Source of the DNA: Tannerella sp.
Lineage (GTDB): Bacteria; Bacteroidota; Bacteroidia; Bacteroidales; Tannerellaceae
DNA length: 5,357 nucleotides
Reading direction: 5' to 3'
Assembly: GCA_031288935.1 (NCBI GenBank)
Contig: JAITQL010000197.1
Coordinates: forward strand, 1 to 5,357
Below are positions 1 to 5,357 of the stretch, piece by piece. The position numbers and the translations under genes were made by a program. The notes beneath the pieces are model-generated. The model was not told where the DNA came from, searched no databases, and saw only the letters and a list, made by a program, of their open reading frames with translations. Position 1 is the stretch's first letter. Each line of letters begins with the position of its first letter.

Positions 1-121
1 AGGAAACAAAATCCTGTCGACAGGAAATGGAATTTTGTCGACAGGAAATGAAATCCTGTCGACAAGGAACAGAATTTTGTCGACACGGAACGAAATCCTG
101 TCGACAAGGAACGGAATCCCC
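1..121. repeat. Tandem array, 21-bp period (left array)
   Basis: The core GTCGAC recurs at 16, 37, 58, 79 and 100, exactly 21 bp apart, always inside the 8-bp palindrome TGTCGACA. In the first copy this extends to a 14-bp palindrome at 12-25. The segment before the core alternates between an AAATCCT type (copies 1, 3, 5) and a GAATTTT type (copies 2, 4), so there is also a 42-bp higher-order period. A sixth copy (107-121) is degenerate and merges into a hairpin. The array continues past the left edge, so its full length is unknown. It lies 57 bp beyond the mraY stop codon, where murD would be expected in a typical dcw cluster. Confidence 0.95.
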
Positions 122-139
122 CGTTCGGAGGGGGATTAA
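2..139 (+). CDS. Possible 3' end of a heptapeptide-repeat gene (partial)
   Basis: The plus-strand frame starting at base 2 is open from the window edge to TAA at 137-139. It reads as heptads with Asn, Ile, Leu, Ser and Thr invariant across the five intact units (x-N-x-I-L-S-T), followed by a short tail, I-P-R-S-E-G-D. The alternation between the two unit types is silent in this frame: ATC CTG versus ATT TTG both give Ile-Leu, and AAC/AAT both give Asn. That is what supports it as coding. Against it: the 21-bp period keeps other frames open too, no start is visible, and I know no matching family. It would converge on mraY, ending 38 bp from the mraY stop. The array may equally be non-coding. 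Confidence 0.25.
   Translation, partial: GNKILSTGNGILSTGNEILSTRNRILSTRNEILSTRNGIPRSEGD
115..137. terminator. Short GC-rich hairpin between mraY and the left array
   Basis: AATCCCCC (115-122) and GGGGGATT (130-137) form a perfect 8-bp stem around a 7-nt loop. It lies 41 bp downstream of the mraY stop and overlaps the end of the possible plus-strand repeat frame, so it could stop transcription from both sides. Neither strand has a T-run after the stem, so it is not a canonical intrinsic terminator. The terminator role is inferred from position only. Confidence 0.4.
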
Positions 140-150
140 CTGATGACAGT

Positions 151-176
151 TTGAATTGCACGCTGTTGAATTGCAC
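151..176. repeat. 11-bp direct repeat after mraY
   Basis: TTGAATTGCAC occurs at 151-161 and again at 166-176, offset by 15 bp, immediately beyond the mraY stop codon. It is the only other structure in the short spacer between mraY and the hairpin. No function can be assigned. Confidence 0.6.
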
Positions 177-177
177 C

Positions 178-1443
178 CTATCTAATTTTTAATGTGATTA
201 ATGTGATTGCCGCCAGAATGATGCCGATCAGCCAGAAGCGGACTGTGATTTTGGATTCGGGAATGGCGTGGCGGGGACGCCCGATCAGCGCTCCCGAACC
301 CTCTCCCGACTTCTGGAAATGATGATGCAGCGGCGTCATTTTAAAGATACGGCGGCCTTCGCCGTATTTTTTCTTCGTATACTTGAACCAGGCTACCTGC
401 ATCATCACCGACAGGTTTTCGGCCAGAAAGATGCCGCACAGGATCGGGATCAGCAGTTCCTTGCGGATCAGAACGGCGAAGACGGCAATGATGCCGCCCA
501 GCGTCAAACTGCCCGTGTCGCCCATGAAGATCTGCGCCGGATAGGCGTTGTACCAGAGGAAGCCGATCGTGGCGCCGATAAAGGCCGCCGCAAAGATCAC
601 CAGTTCCTCGGCCCTCGGAATGAACATGATGTTCAGGAAAGAAGCAAACTCGATGTGCGACGACGTATAGGCCAGAATCCCCAGGGCTGTTCCGATGATG
701 GCGGAGCTGCCCGCCGCCAGACCGTCCAGTCCGTCCGTCAGATTCGCCCCGTTGGATACGGCCGTCACGAGAAAGATCACCACAAGTACAAACAGCAGGC
801 ACGTCGCTTCGGTTTTGCAGTTGCCCGCCCAGCTTACCAGCCAGGCGTAGTCGAAATTGTTGTTCTTGAAAAACGGAATGGTCGTCTTCGCCGATTTGGC
901 GTGCTGGGGATGAAACCGGACGTCCTCGATCGTGTTGCCCTCGGAATTGCGGACTTCCATGTTTTCGCGGATCACAACCTCCGGGCTGAAGAACAGGATC
1001 AGTCCGACGATCAGTCCGAGGCTTACCTGCGCCACGATCTTGAACCGTCCGTGCAATCCGGCCTTGTCCTTCTTGAACACCTTGATGTAGTCGTCCACGA
1101 AACCCAGGCAGCCCAGCCACAGCGTCGTGACGAGCATGACGACCGTGTACACGTTGTTCAGCCGGGCAAAGAGCAGCGTCGGAACAACGATGGCGATGAT
1201 GATGATAATGCCGCCCATGGTGGGCGTTCCCTTCTTGCTTGTCCGGTCTTCGATATCCAGGTTGCGGAAGACCTCCCTGACCTGCATCCGCTGCAGCAGG
1301 TTGATGATGTGCCGCCCGAACACGGTCGAGAGGATGAGTGAACACACCAGCGCCGAAATGGCCCGGAACGAGATGTACCGGAAGACGCCCGCGCCGGGAA
1401 AATCAAATTGCAGGTCAAGGTAGTTAAATAATTCGTATAGCAT
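178..1443 (-). CDS. mraY: Phospho-N-acetylmuramoyl-pentapeptide-transferase (MraY)
   Basis: MraY transfers phospho-MurNAc-pentapeptide from UDP to undecaprenyl phosphate, giving lipid I, the first membrane step of peptidoglycan synthesis. The 421-residue product is polytopic. Family motifs appear in order: KKGTPTMGG (70-78), the aspartate pair in DDYIK (117-121), [12 protein letters not shown] (234-245), GDTGSL (308-313) and the histidine loop PLHHHF (371-376). It is longer than the roughly 360 residues of E. coli MraY. Most of the excess lies between about 150 and 210, as in Bacteroidota MraY. A further stretch at about 381-393 follows the histidine loop and looks unusual. The ATG at 1443 gives the expected MLYELFNYL start. 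It begins 7 nt after the upstream DUF4435 stop with no clear Shine-Dalgarno, so expression probably depends on read-through from the murE side. The gene ends with TAG. Confidence 0.98.
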   Translation of the reverse strand: MLYELFNYLDLQFDFPGAGVFRYISFRAISALVCSLILSTVFGRHIINLLQRMQVREVFRNLDIEDRTSKKGTPTMGGIIIIIAIVVPTLLFARLNNVYTVVMLVTTLWLGCLGFVDDYIKVFKKDKAGLHGRFKIVAQVSLGLIVGLILFFSPEVVIRENMEVRNSEGNTIEDVRFHPQHAKSAKTTIPFFKNNNFDYAWLVSWAGNCKTEATCLLFVLVVIFLVTAVSNGANLTDGLDGLAAGSSAIIGTALGILAYTSSHIEFASFLNIMFIPRAEELVIFAAAFIGATIGFLWYNAYPAQIFMGDTGSLTLGGIIAVFAVLIRKELLIPILCGIFLAENLSVMMQVAWFKYTKKKYGEGRRIFKMTPLHHHFQKSGEGSGALIGRPRHAIPESKITVRFWLIGIILAAITLITLKIR

Positions 1444-1450
1444 AATGACT

Positions 1451-2404
1451 TCAATTAAAGAAAAAAGCGTTTATGTCTTTTTCGATGTGGATTATTTCGG
1501 GATACCGGCCGAAAGGAATCTCCTTCAGCAGGCACGTTTCCATGCGCTCTTCCCGCCCGCGCGCAAAACGGACTTCGTGCTCCCCGCCCGGCAGGGTGCG
1601 GGTTCGGCGGGCATCCAGCCGGTCTCTCACGCCGGCCATGATCCGCAAAACCGTCTGGTCAAGCACGTGATGCCCCCTGAAATACAGGTAGGCATTCTCT
1701 GCGCTCACGCCCAGTTTTCCGTACTTCTCTTTCAGCGCCTCCGGCCGTACTTCCGGATACATCCGCTGCAGCTCCGACAGCCTGCGGTCTGCACGCCGCT
1801 GCACGTCGGCAACGATCCGGTCTTCGTCCGGACTTGTGCACGCCACTCTCAGGCAGGCATTGAACCCGTCCGCCCCGCCGGGCAGGAACCGCCCGTCTTT
1901 CCGGGACAGGGAGTGCAGGTGATAGAGAAACAGGCCGTACAGCGCCCGCGAGTATCGCTTCAGAAACGACGTGAAATCGAACAGCGTGTTTTGCAGTCCC
2001 AGTTCCGGGAACACACGTTCGACGTTTGACGGATGGCAGTAGTGATTCTCCAGAGAGTACGTGTAGGTCTGGAAAATAAAATGATCCGTATCCATCCCCT
2101 TTTCCTGAAGCAGGTAACGGTAATCGCTGTCTATGCAAATGAAAAACTCCTTCGACAGGCATCCCAGCCGGTGATACTTCAGGCAGGTCTGGCACCCCGT
2201 AGCCCTGTTACCCTTCACGGTGCGGGAATAGGTGATGTAGTCGAAGCGGCACGAAGGCAGGAAATGTCCGAAGACGTGCTGCCAGAATATCCGGTCGAAA
2301 TCCGATTCCAGGTGAACGGCCGCCGTCCGCCTTCTCAACTTCGCCCTGTTCCGGTAGTACAAGGCCAGTTCCCTGTAATGTGCATCCTTTCTCTCCGCAA
2401 TCAT
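1451..2404 (-). CDS. DUF4435 TOPRIM-like protein, AriB-like (PARIS-type effector candidate)
   Basis: This is a 317-residue soluble protein. Its N-terminal half fits DUF4435, a TOPRIM-fold family. A conserved acidic segment, [12 protein letters not shown] (30-41), carries E33. A strand ending in the DxD motif FICIDSDY (88-95) carries D92 and D94. TYSLENHYC (115-123) matches the family's Y-S-[IL]-E-N signature. The E...DxD set is the usual TOPRIM metal site, so nuclease activity is plausible. In PARIS anti-phage systems a DUF4435 protein (AriB) is the effector held by an AAA ATPase (AriA), and the preceding gene encodes such an ATPase. C71, C74, H78 and C82 form a CxxC-x3-H-x3-C cluster that may bind zinc. 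The start at 2404 is chosen because its ATG overlaps the ATPase stop (ATGA). The reading frame is open far upstream, but that part overlaps other genes. The family call is from motif recognition; the defence role is inference. Confidence 0.85.
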   Translation of the reverse strand: MIAERKDAHYRELALYYRNRAKLRRRTAAVHLESDFDRIFWQHVFGHFLPSCRFDYITYSRTVKGNRATGCQTCLKYHRLGCLSKEFFICIDSDYRYLLQEKGMDTDHFIFQTYTYSLENHYCHPSNVERVFPELGLQNTLFDFTSFLKRYSRALYGLFLYHLHSLSRKDGRFLPGGADGFNACLRVACTSPDEDRIVADVQRRADRRLSELQRMYPEVRPEALKEKYGKLGVSAENAYLYFRGHHVLDQTVLRIMAGVRDRLDARRTRTLPGGEHEVRFARGREERMETCLLKEIPFGRYPEIIHIEKDINAFFFN

Positions 2405-3228
2405 GGCAGTTGGATCAGGTCTTCCGTAAAAAACAGTCTGTCGCCCCATCCGTCGCCGAAGATCGAGGGCGAATGGGTGGCCATGACGAGCTGTACATGG
2501 GGATTCAGCGTCCGGATCACGTCGATCAGCTGCTGTTGCCAGCCGATGTGCAGGGATATTTCCGGCTCGTCCATCAGCAGCAGGTAAGGCTCGTCTTCCA
2601 TGAGGAAGAGGGTGAAAAGGATCACGAGCAGCTGTTTTTCGCCGGACGAGAGCCTCTCGAGCGGGATGACGGCCTCGTCTTTCCGGAAGCCCAGGCTGTT
2701 GTCCTCCCGGTTGATTTCGATCCGCTTCCCCGTTTCGGCAAAGAGGCGGTCGGTCAGGGTGAACAGGGTGTCGATCCGCCGGTTCACCTCGCCGGCGGAT
2801 TCCGGGAAGTTCGTTGCCTTGAACCGGTAGTTCGAGAACGATTTCCGCTGGTTTCCGATGGAATAGATCACGCTCTGCAACTCCTTGTCCAGCGGCGTTT
2901 CGTTCTGCCGGAGGCCCCGCTTGTCCTTCAGGGGCACGTCGAACGTCGTGATGTATTCGTGACTGACGGGCGGCAGCGGCGCGCGGCCGGCGCCCGGCTG
3001 TCCGGGATAGGCGATGCGGGAGCCGTCGCACAGCGTGACTTCCACTCCGATATCCAGATGCTTCAGGTAGGCATGTTTTTCCGAAAGCAGCGCGTCCAGG
3101 CATCGCAGGATGGTAGTTTTTCCACTGCCGTTGATCCCGACAAGGATGTTTACGTCTCCGTACAAGTCCCATTCCAGGCTGTATTTGTCCAGCAGCCCCG
3201 TGAGCGATATGTGTTTGATTATACTCAT
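2401..3228 (-). CDS. AAA_15/AAA_21-type ATPase, AriA-like partner of the DUF4435 protein
   Basis: This is a 275-residue ABC/SMC-type ATPase of the OLD-like AAA_15/AAA_21 group. The full nucleotide-binding set is visible: Walker A GINGSGKT (31-38), the signature LSSGEKQ (193-199), Walker B YLLLMDEPE (215-223) with D220 and E221, a D-loop region EISLH (223-227), and the switch histidine H252 in ATHSP (250-254). The segment of about 150 residues between Walker A and the signature is variable and probably carries the specificity. There is no membrane segment or fused nuclease domain. The ATG at 3228 is 12 nt after the murE stop. The stop codon TGA overlaps the start of the DUF4435 gene by 4 nt, which suggests coupled translation and a complex. 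By analogy with AriA it could sense an invader and hold or release the nuclease. It is shorter than the AriA proteins I recall. Other paired AAA-TOPRIM systems are alternatives. Confidence 0.93.
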   Translation of the reverse strand: MSIIKHISLTGLLDKYSLEWDLYGDVNILVGINGSGKTTILRCLDALLSEKHAYLKHLDIGVEVTLCDGSRIAYPGQPGAGRAPLPPVSHEYITTFDVPLKDKRGLRQNETPLDKELQSVIYSIGNQRKSFSNYRFKATNFPESAGEVNRRIDTLFTLTDRLFAETGKRIEINREDNSLGFRKDEAVIPLERLSSGEKQLLVILFTLFLMEDEPYLLLMDEPEISLHIGWQQQLIDVIRTLNPHVQLVMATHSPSIFGDGWGDRLFFTEDLIQLP

Positions 3229-3240
3229 CTGTTGTCCGTT

Positions 3241-4695
3241 TTACCGGTTTGCAAAAATCTGTTTCAGTACGTCCCGGTCGTCGAAGGGATATTTCACCCC
3301 CTTGACGTCCTGGTAATCCTCGTGTCCCTTGCCGGCCACCAGGATGAGATCCCCCTTCCGCGCCAGCTGCACGGCCGTCCTGATCGCCTGCCGGCGGTCG
3401 GTGATGCACAGCGTGCGTTGCAGTTCGCGGCCGTCCAGTCCGGCGGTCATGTCGGCGATGATGGCGTCGGGGTCTTCAAAGCGCGGATTGTCCGAGGTCA
3501 GAATCACCCGGTCGCTGTGCCGGACGGCTTCCTTGGCCATCAGCGGGCGTTTCCCCCGGTCGCGGTTGCCGCCGGCGCCCACGACGGTGATGATGCGGCC
3601 GTCGCCGTTCAGCACCTCCCGGATGCCGTTCAGCACGTTCGTCAGCGCGTCCGGCGTATGCGCATAGTCCACGATGGCCGTATAGCCGTCCGGCGAGGCG
3701 ATTGTCTCGAACCGTCCGGCCACGGGGCGCAGCAGGCTGAGCGCCACCAGCGTCTCTTCCGCCTCCTGTCCCAGCGCGACGGCCGCGCCGTAGACCGCCA
3801 GCAGGTTATACGCATTGAACCGTCCCGTGAAATGCACGTTCACCTCCCGCCCGTTCACCTGCAGTTCGGTGCCCTCGATGTGCGATTCGACAACCTTTCC
3901 CCGGAAGTCGGCCATCGTCTGCAACGAATACGCATACTTTCGGGCGGCGGTGTTCTGGAGCATCACGTGCCCCGACCGGTCGTCTTCATTGGTGAGGGCG
4001 AAGGCCGCGGCGGGCAGGCCGTCAAAGAATTTCTTTTTGGCCGTCAGGTAGTTTTCCACCGTTCCGTGATAGTCCAGATGGTCGCGCGTCAGGTTGGTGA
4101 AGATGCCCCCGGCAAAGGTCAGTCCGCTGATGCGCTGCTGGTCTGCGGCGTGCGAACTGACCTCCATAAAGGCATAGTCGCACCCGGCGTCCACCATTTG
4201 CGCCAGCAGGGCGTGCAGCGCCACGGGGTCTGGCGTGGTATGCGTAGCCGGGATCGCCCGGCCGTCGATACGGTTGCAGACGGTGGAGAGCAGTCCCGCC
4301 CGGTATCCCAGGCGGCGGAAGAGGTCGTAGAGCAGCGTGGCGACCGTCGTTTTCCCGTTGGTGCCCGTTACGCCCACCAGCTTGAGCTGCGCCGACGGAT
4401 GGCCGTACCAGGCGTCGAGCAGCAGCCCCAGCGCCCCGGCCGTATCCGGCGTCACCACCGCGGGCGTCTCTCCCGTCCATCCCTCCGGCGTCCGTTCGCA
4501 CACGATGGCCGCTGCGCCCTGTTCCACCGCCCTGGCGATAAAGTCGTGCCCGTCGACGGTGACGCCCCGGACGGCCACAAACAGCATCCCCTCCGTCACT
4601 TTCCGCGAGTCGGACTCGACGCCTGAAATCGCCACCGCCCCGTCGCCCTGTATCCTTGCCGTGCGCAAGACGGCTGTAAGTTCATTCAGTTTCAT
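3241..4695 (-). CDS. murE: UDP-N-acetylmuramoyl-L-alanyl-D-glutamate--2,6-diaminopimelate ligase (MurE)
   Basis: MurE is the cytoplasmic Mur ligase that adds the third stem residue to UDP-MurNAc-Ala-Glu using ATP. Visible motifs are the P-loop GTNGKTT (111-117), the substrate-binding HTTPDP (152-157), MEVSSH (177-182), the Lys-rich stretch LTAKKKFF (217-224) that holds the carbamylated lysine, DYAHTPDA (343-350), [12 protein letters not shown] (373-384) and AGKGHEDYQ (454-462). DNPRFEDP (402-409) matches the DNPR-x-EDP signature of ligases specific for meso-diaminopimelate. Three in-frame ATGs are available (4716, 4710, 4695). 4695 is preferred because it gives MKLNEL, like other Bacteroidales MurE proteins, and a normal 484-residue length. 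The 4716 start would add MIMYETE. It is the first gene of the visible operon. ftsI, its usual upstream neighbour, is absent; a hairpin and a tandem array occupy that side. Confidence 0.97.
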   Translation of the reverse strand: MKLNELTAVLRTARIQGDGAVAISGVESDSRKVTEGMLFVAVRGVTVDGHDFIARAVEQGAAAIVCERTPEGWTGETPAVVTPDTAGALGLLLDAWYGHPSAQLKLVGVTGTNGKTTVATLLYDLFRRLGYRAGLLSTVCNRIDGRAIPATHTTPDPVALHALLAQMVDAGCDYAFMEVSSHAADQQRISGLTFAGGIFTNLTRDHLDYHGTVENYLTAKKKFFDGLPAAAFALTNEDDRSGHVMLQNTAARKYAYSLQTMADFRGKVVESHIEGTELQVNGREVNVHFTGRFNAYNLLAVYGAAVALGQEAEETLVALSLLRPVAGRFETIASPDGYTAIVDYAHTPDALTNVLNGIREVLNGDGRIITVVGAGGNRDRGKRPLMAKEAVRHSDRVILTSDNPRFEDPDAIIADMTAGLDGRELQRTLCITDRRQAIRTAVQLARKGDLILVAGKGHEDYQDVKGVKYPFDDRDVLKQIFANR

Positions 4696-4775
4696 CTCTG
4701 TTTCATACATAATCATCTGTTTAATATTGCAGATTGAGTCGTCCTTGCTGCTGCGTTGAATGTATTATCCATCCC

Positions 4776-4841
4776 GCGGCACGGTTTTGTGCATGGAGCC
4801 TGTCCCCAACGGGACAGGTGCAATGCACAAAACCGTCCCGC
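4776..4841. repeat. Large imperfect inverted repeat (hairpin) in the murE leader
   Basis: Two 31-nt arms (4776-4806 and 4811-4841) flank a CAAC loop and match at 27 of 31 positions. The inner 8 bp (CCTGTCCC/GGGACAGG) are perfect. A small internal mismatch patch follows, then a 14-bp perfect stem (ACGGTTTTGTGCAT on the left arm), one mismatch and a GC clamp. It lies 80 bp upstream of the murE start, so a murE transcript initiated beyond it would carry it in the leader. No T-run follows on either strand, so it is not a standard intrinsic terminator. It might be a dispersed palindromic element or a regulatory RNA structure. No convincing Bacteroidota promoter (TAnnTTTG at -7) was found around it. 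Confidence 0.85.
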
Positions 4842-4850
4842 ATAAAGTAT

Positions 4851-4874
4851 AATTCCATCCAATTCGACGGAATT
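4851..4874. repeat. Small imperfect palindrome
   Basis: AATTCCATCCAA (4851-4862) and the following 12 bp form an imperfect 24-bp palindrome with 10 of 12 matching pairs. It sits in the AT-rich gap between the large hairpin and the right array. It could be an operator-like site, but nothing else supports that. Confidence 0.35.
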
Positions 4875-4884
4875 AAAAACGGGA

Positions 4885-5357
4885 TTGCCGGACTGTTTCC
4901 AAAACGCGCTTTCGGGAGAGGTCTCCGCGTTTTCGGGAGAAGTCTCCGCATTTTCGGGAGAGGTCTCCGCGTTTTCGGGAGAGGTCTCCGCATTTTCGGG
5001 AGAGGTCTCCGCGCTTTCGGGAGAGGTCTCCGCCGTTGCGGGAGATGTCTCCGCCGTCGCGGGAGATATGTCCGCCGTCGCGGGAGATGTCTCCGCCATC
5101 ACGGGCGAGGTCGCCGAACTTTCCGGCCGGGTCGCCGCATTTTCCGGCCGGGTCGCCGAACTTTCCGGCCGGGTCGCCGAAACTTCCGGCCGGGTCGCCG
5201 AACTTTCCGGCCGGGTCGCCGAACTTTCCGGCCGGGTCGCCGAACTTTCCGGCCGGGTCGCCGCATTTTCCGGCCGGGTCGCCGCATTTTCCGGCCGGGT
5301 CGCCGAACTTTCCGGCCGGGTCGCCGAACTTTCCGGCGAGGTCGCCGAACTTTCCGG
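4885..5357 (+). CDS. Possible 5' part of a heptapeptide-repeat gene (partial)
   Basis: One plus-strand frame is open from after a TAA at 4843-4845 to the right edge. Possible starts are TTG at 4885, before the repeats, or ATG at 5068, inside them. The product is almost purely heptads: V-S-A-F-S-G-E, then V-S-A-V-A-G-D, then V-A-E-L-S-G-R. Gly is invariant. Val is replaced once, by Met. The fourth position is Phe, Leu, Val or Ile in every unit except one Thr (at 5182-5184). Many differences are silent here (GCG/GCA/GCC, TCG/TCC, GGA/GGC, GAG/GAA). Val and Leu/Phe spaced 3 then 4 residues apart follow the a/d pattern of a coiled coil, although Gly in each heptad is unusual. There is no clear start signal or known family, and the frame is antisense to the mur operon. 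It may be non-coding. Confidence 0.25.
   Translation, partial: MPDCFQNALSGEVSAFSGEVSAFSGEVSAFSGEVSAFSGEVSALSGEVSAVAGDVSAVAGDMSAVAGDVSAITGEVAELSGRVAAFSGRVAELSGRVAETSGRVAELSGRVAELSGRVAELSGRVAAFSGRVAAFSGRVAELSGRVAELSGEVAELS
4900..5357. repeat. Tandem array, 21-bp period (right array)
   Basis: The GTC anchor of each unit falls at 4921, 4942, 4963 and every 21 bp up to 5341: 21 anchors with no indel (the one at 5068 is ATG). A partial unit precedes them from about 4900. Three sub-families occur in blocks: units with GCG/GCA-TTTTC and GGAGAG (to about 5025), units with GCCGTC and GGAGAT (5026-5088) plus one intermediate, then units with GAACTTTCC or GCATTTTCC and GGCCGG (5110 onward). The unit before the last anchor switches back to GGCGAG. 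Most units carry a short dyad around the anchor, such as GGAGA-nn-TCTCC. The array runs off the right edge. Confidence 0.97.

Noticed and set aside
1..121. CRISPR array
   Set aside because: Units are contiguous 21-mers without unique spacers, and no cas gene is present.
268..1341. A 357-codon plus-strand frame opposite mraY
   Set aside because: It lies fully antisense to mraY and has composition typical of a shadow frame (His/Asp/Gln/Arg-rich).
2405..3409. Upstream extension of the DUF4435 frame through the whole ATPase gene, suggesting a frameshift fusion
   Set aside because: The extension translates to low-complexity Arg/Pro/Gly-rich sequence and overlaps real ATPase and murE codons. The ATGA overlap explains the start, and I did not recognise a slippery site.
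2380..4626. A 748-codon open frame on the plus strand across murE and the ATPase gene
   Set aside because: It is antisense to two genes with complete family motifs, and its translation is Arg/Gln/His/Val-rich with no recognisable domain. This is typical of a GC-rich shadow frame.
4840..4860. TATAAT at 4848-4853 as a promoter for the right-array frame
   Set aside because: There is no matching -35 element, Bacteroidota promoters use a different -7 motif, and AT-rich gaps contain such hexamers by chance.
4713..5102. Minus-strand frame with E-T-S-P-E-N-A heptads, starting at a GTG inside the right array and running into murE
   Set aside because: Any frame of a 21-bp repeat without stops stays open. 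Residues vary more in this frame (N/S/T/M and E/A/V sites) than in the plus frame, and its tail only translates the hairpin region.
5099..5287. Minus-strand R-R-P-G-R-K-x repeat peptide, possibly a basic DNA-binding tail
   Set aside because: It is a second minus-strand frame of the same repeat, has no stable start, and loses its pattern outside the GGCCGG sub-family.
1..5357. Left and right arrays as inverted copies of one repeat
   Set aside because: The best alignment I found, left unit against reverse complement of the right unit, gives 11 of 21 matches. That is near what the best of all phases and orientations can give by chance.

Overview
The window looks like a chromosomal segment of a fairly GC-rich member of the Bacteroidales. 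The long (421-residue) MraY with an extra stretch between its conserved motifs, the MurE that resembles Bacteroides/Parabacteroides-type MurE along its length, and the near absence of Shine-Dalgarno sites all point that way. A Tannerellaceae-like source is my best guess from memory of the MurE/MraY sequences, with low confidence.

The core is one tightly packed minus-strand operon, read right to left: murE (4695-3241), an AAA_15/AAA_21-type ATPase gene (3228-2401), a DUF4435/TOPRIM-like gene (2404-1451) and mraY (1443-178). murE and mraY are normally direct neighbours in the division and cell-wall (dcw) cluster. They make UDP-MurNAc-tripeptide and lipid I, respectively. Here the ATPase plus DUF4435 pair sits between them with junctions of +12, -4 and +7 nt, so it appears to be co-transcribed and possibly translationally coupled with essential genes. 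The pair has the domain composition of the PARIS anti-phage system (AriA ATPase plus AriB DUF4435 nuclease). This is the most notable content of the window.

Both ends of the operon are bordered by tandem arrays with a period of exactly 21 bp. The left array (1-121) has five intact copies and a degenerate sixth. The right array (about 4900-5357) has 21 anchors with no indel and runs off the window. In one plus-strand frame each array encodes a heptapeptide repeat (left: I-L-S-T-x-N-x; right: V-A-E-L-S-G-R and V-S-A-F-S-G-E). Many copy-to-copy differences are synonymous or conservative in that frame, so they may be ends of repeat-protein genes opposed to the mur operon. They could also be non-coding satellites.

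Between the right array and murE lies a 66-bp imperfect hairpin (4776-4841). Between mraY and the left array lie an 11-bp direct repeat and a short GC-rich hairpin. No tRNA, rRNA, CRISPR array, transposase or integrase was seen. The dcw genes expected next (ftsI upstream, murD downstream) are not inside the window.
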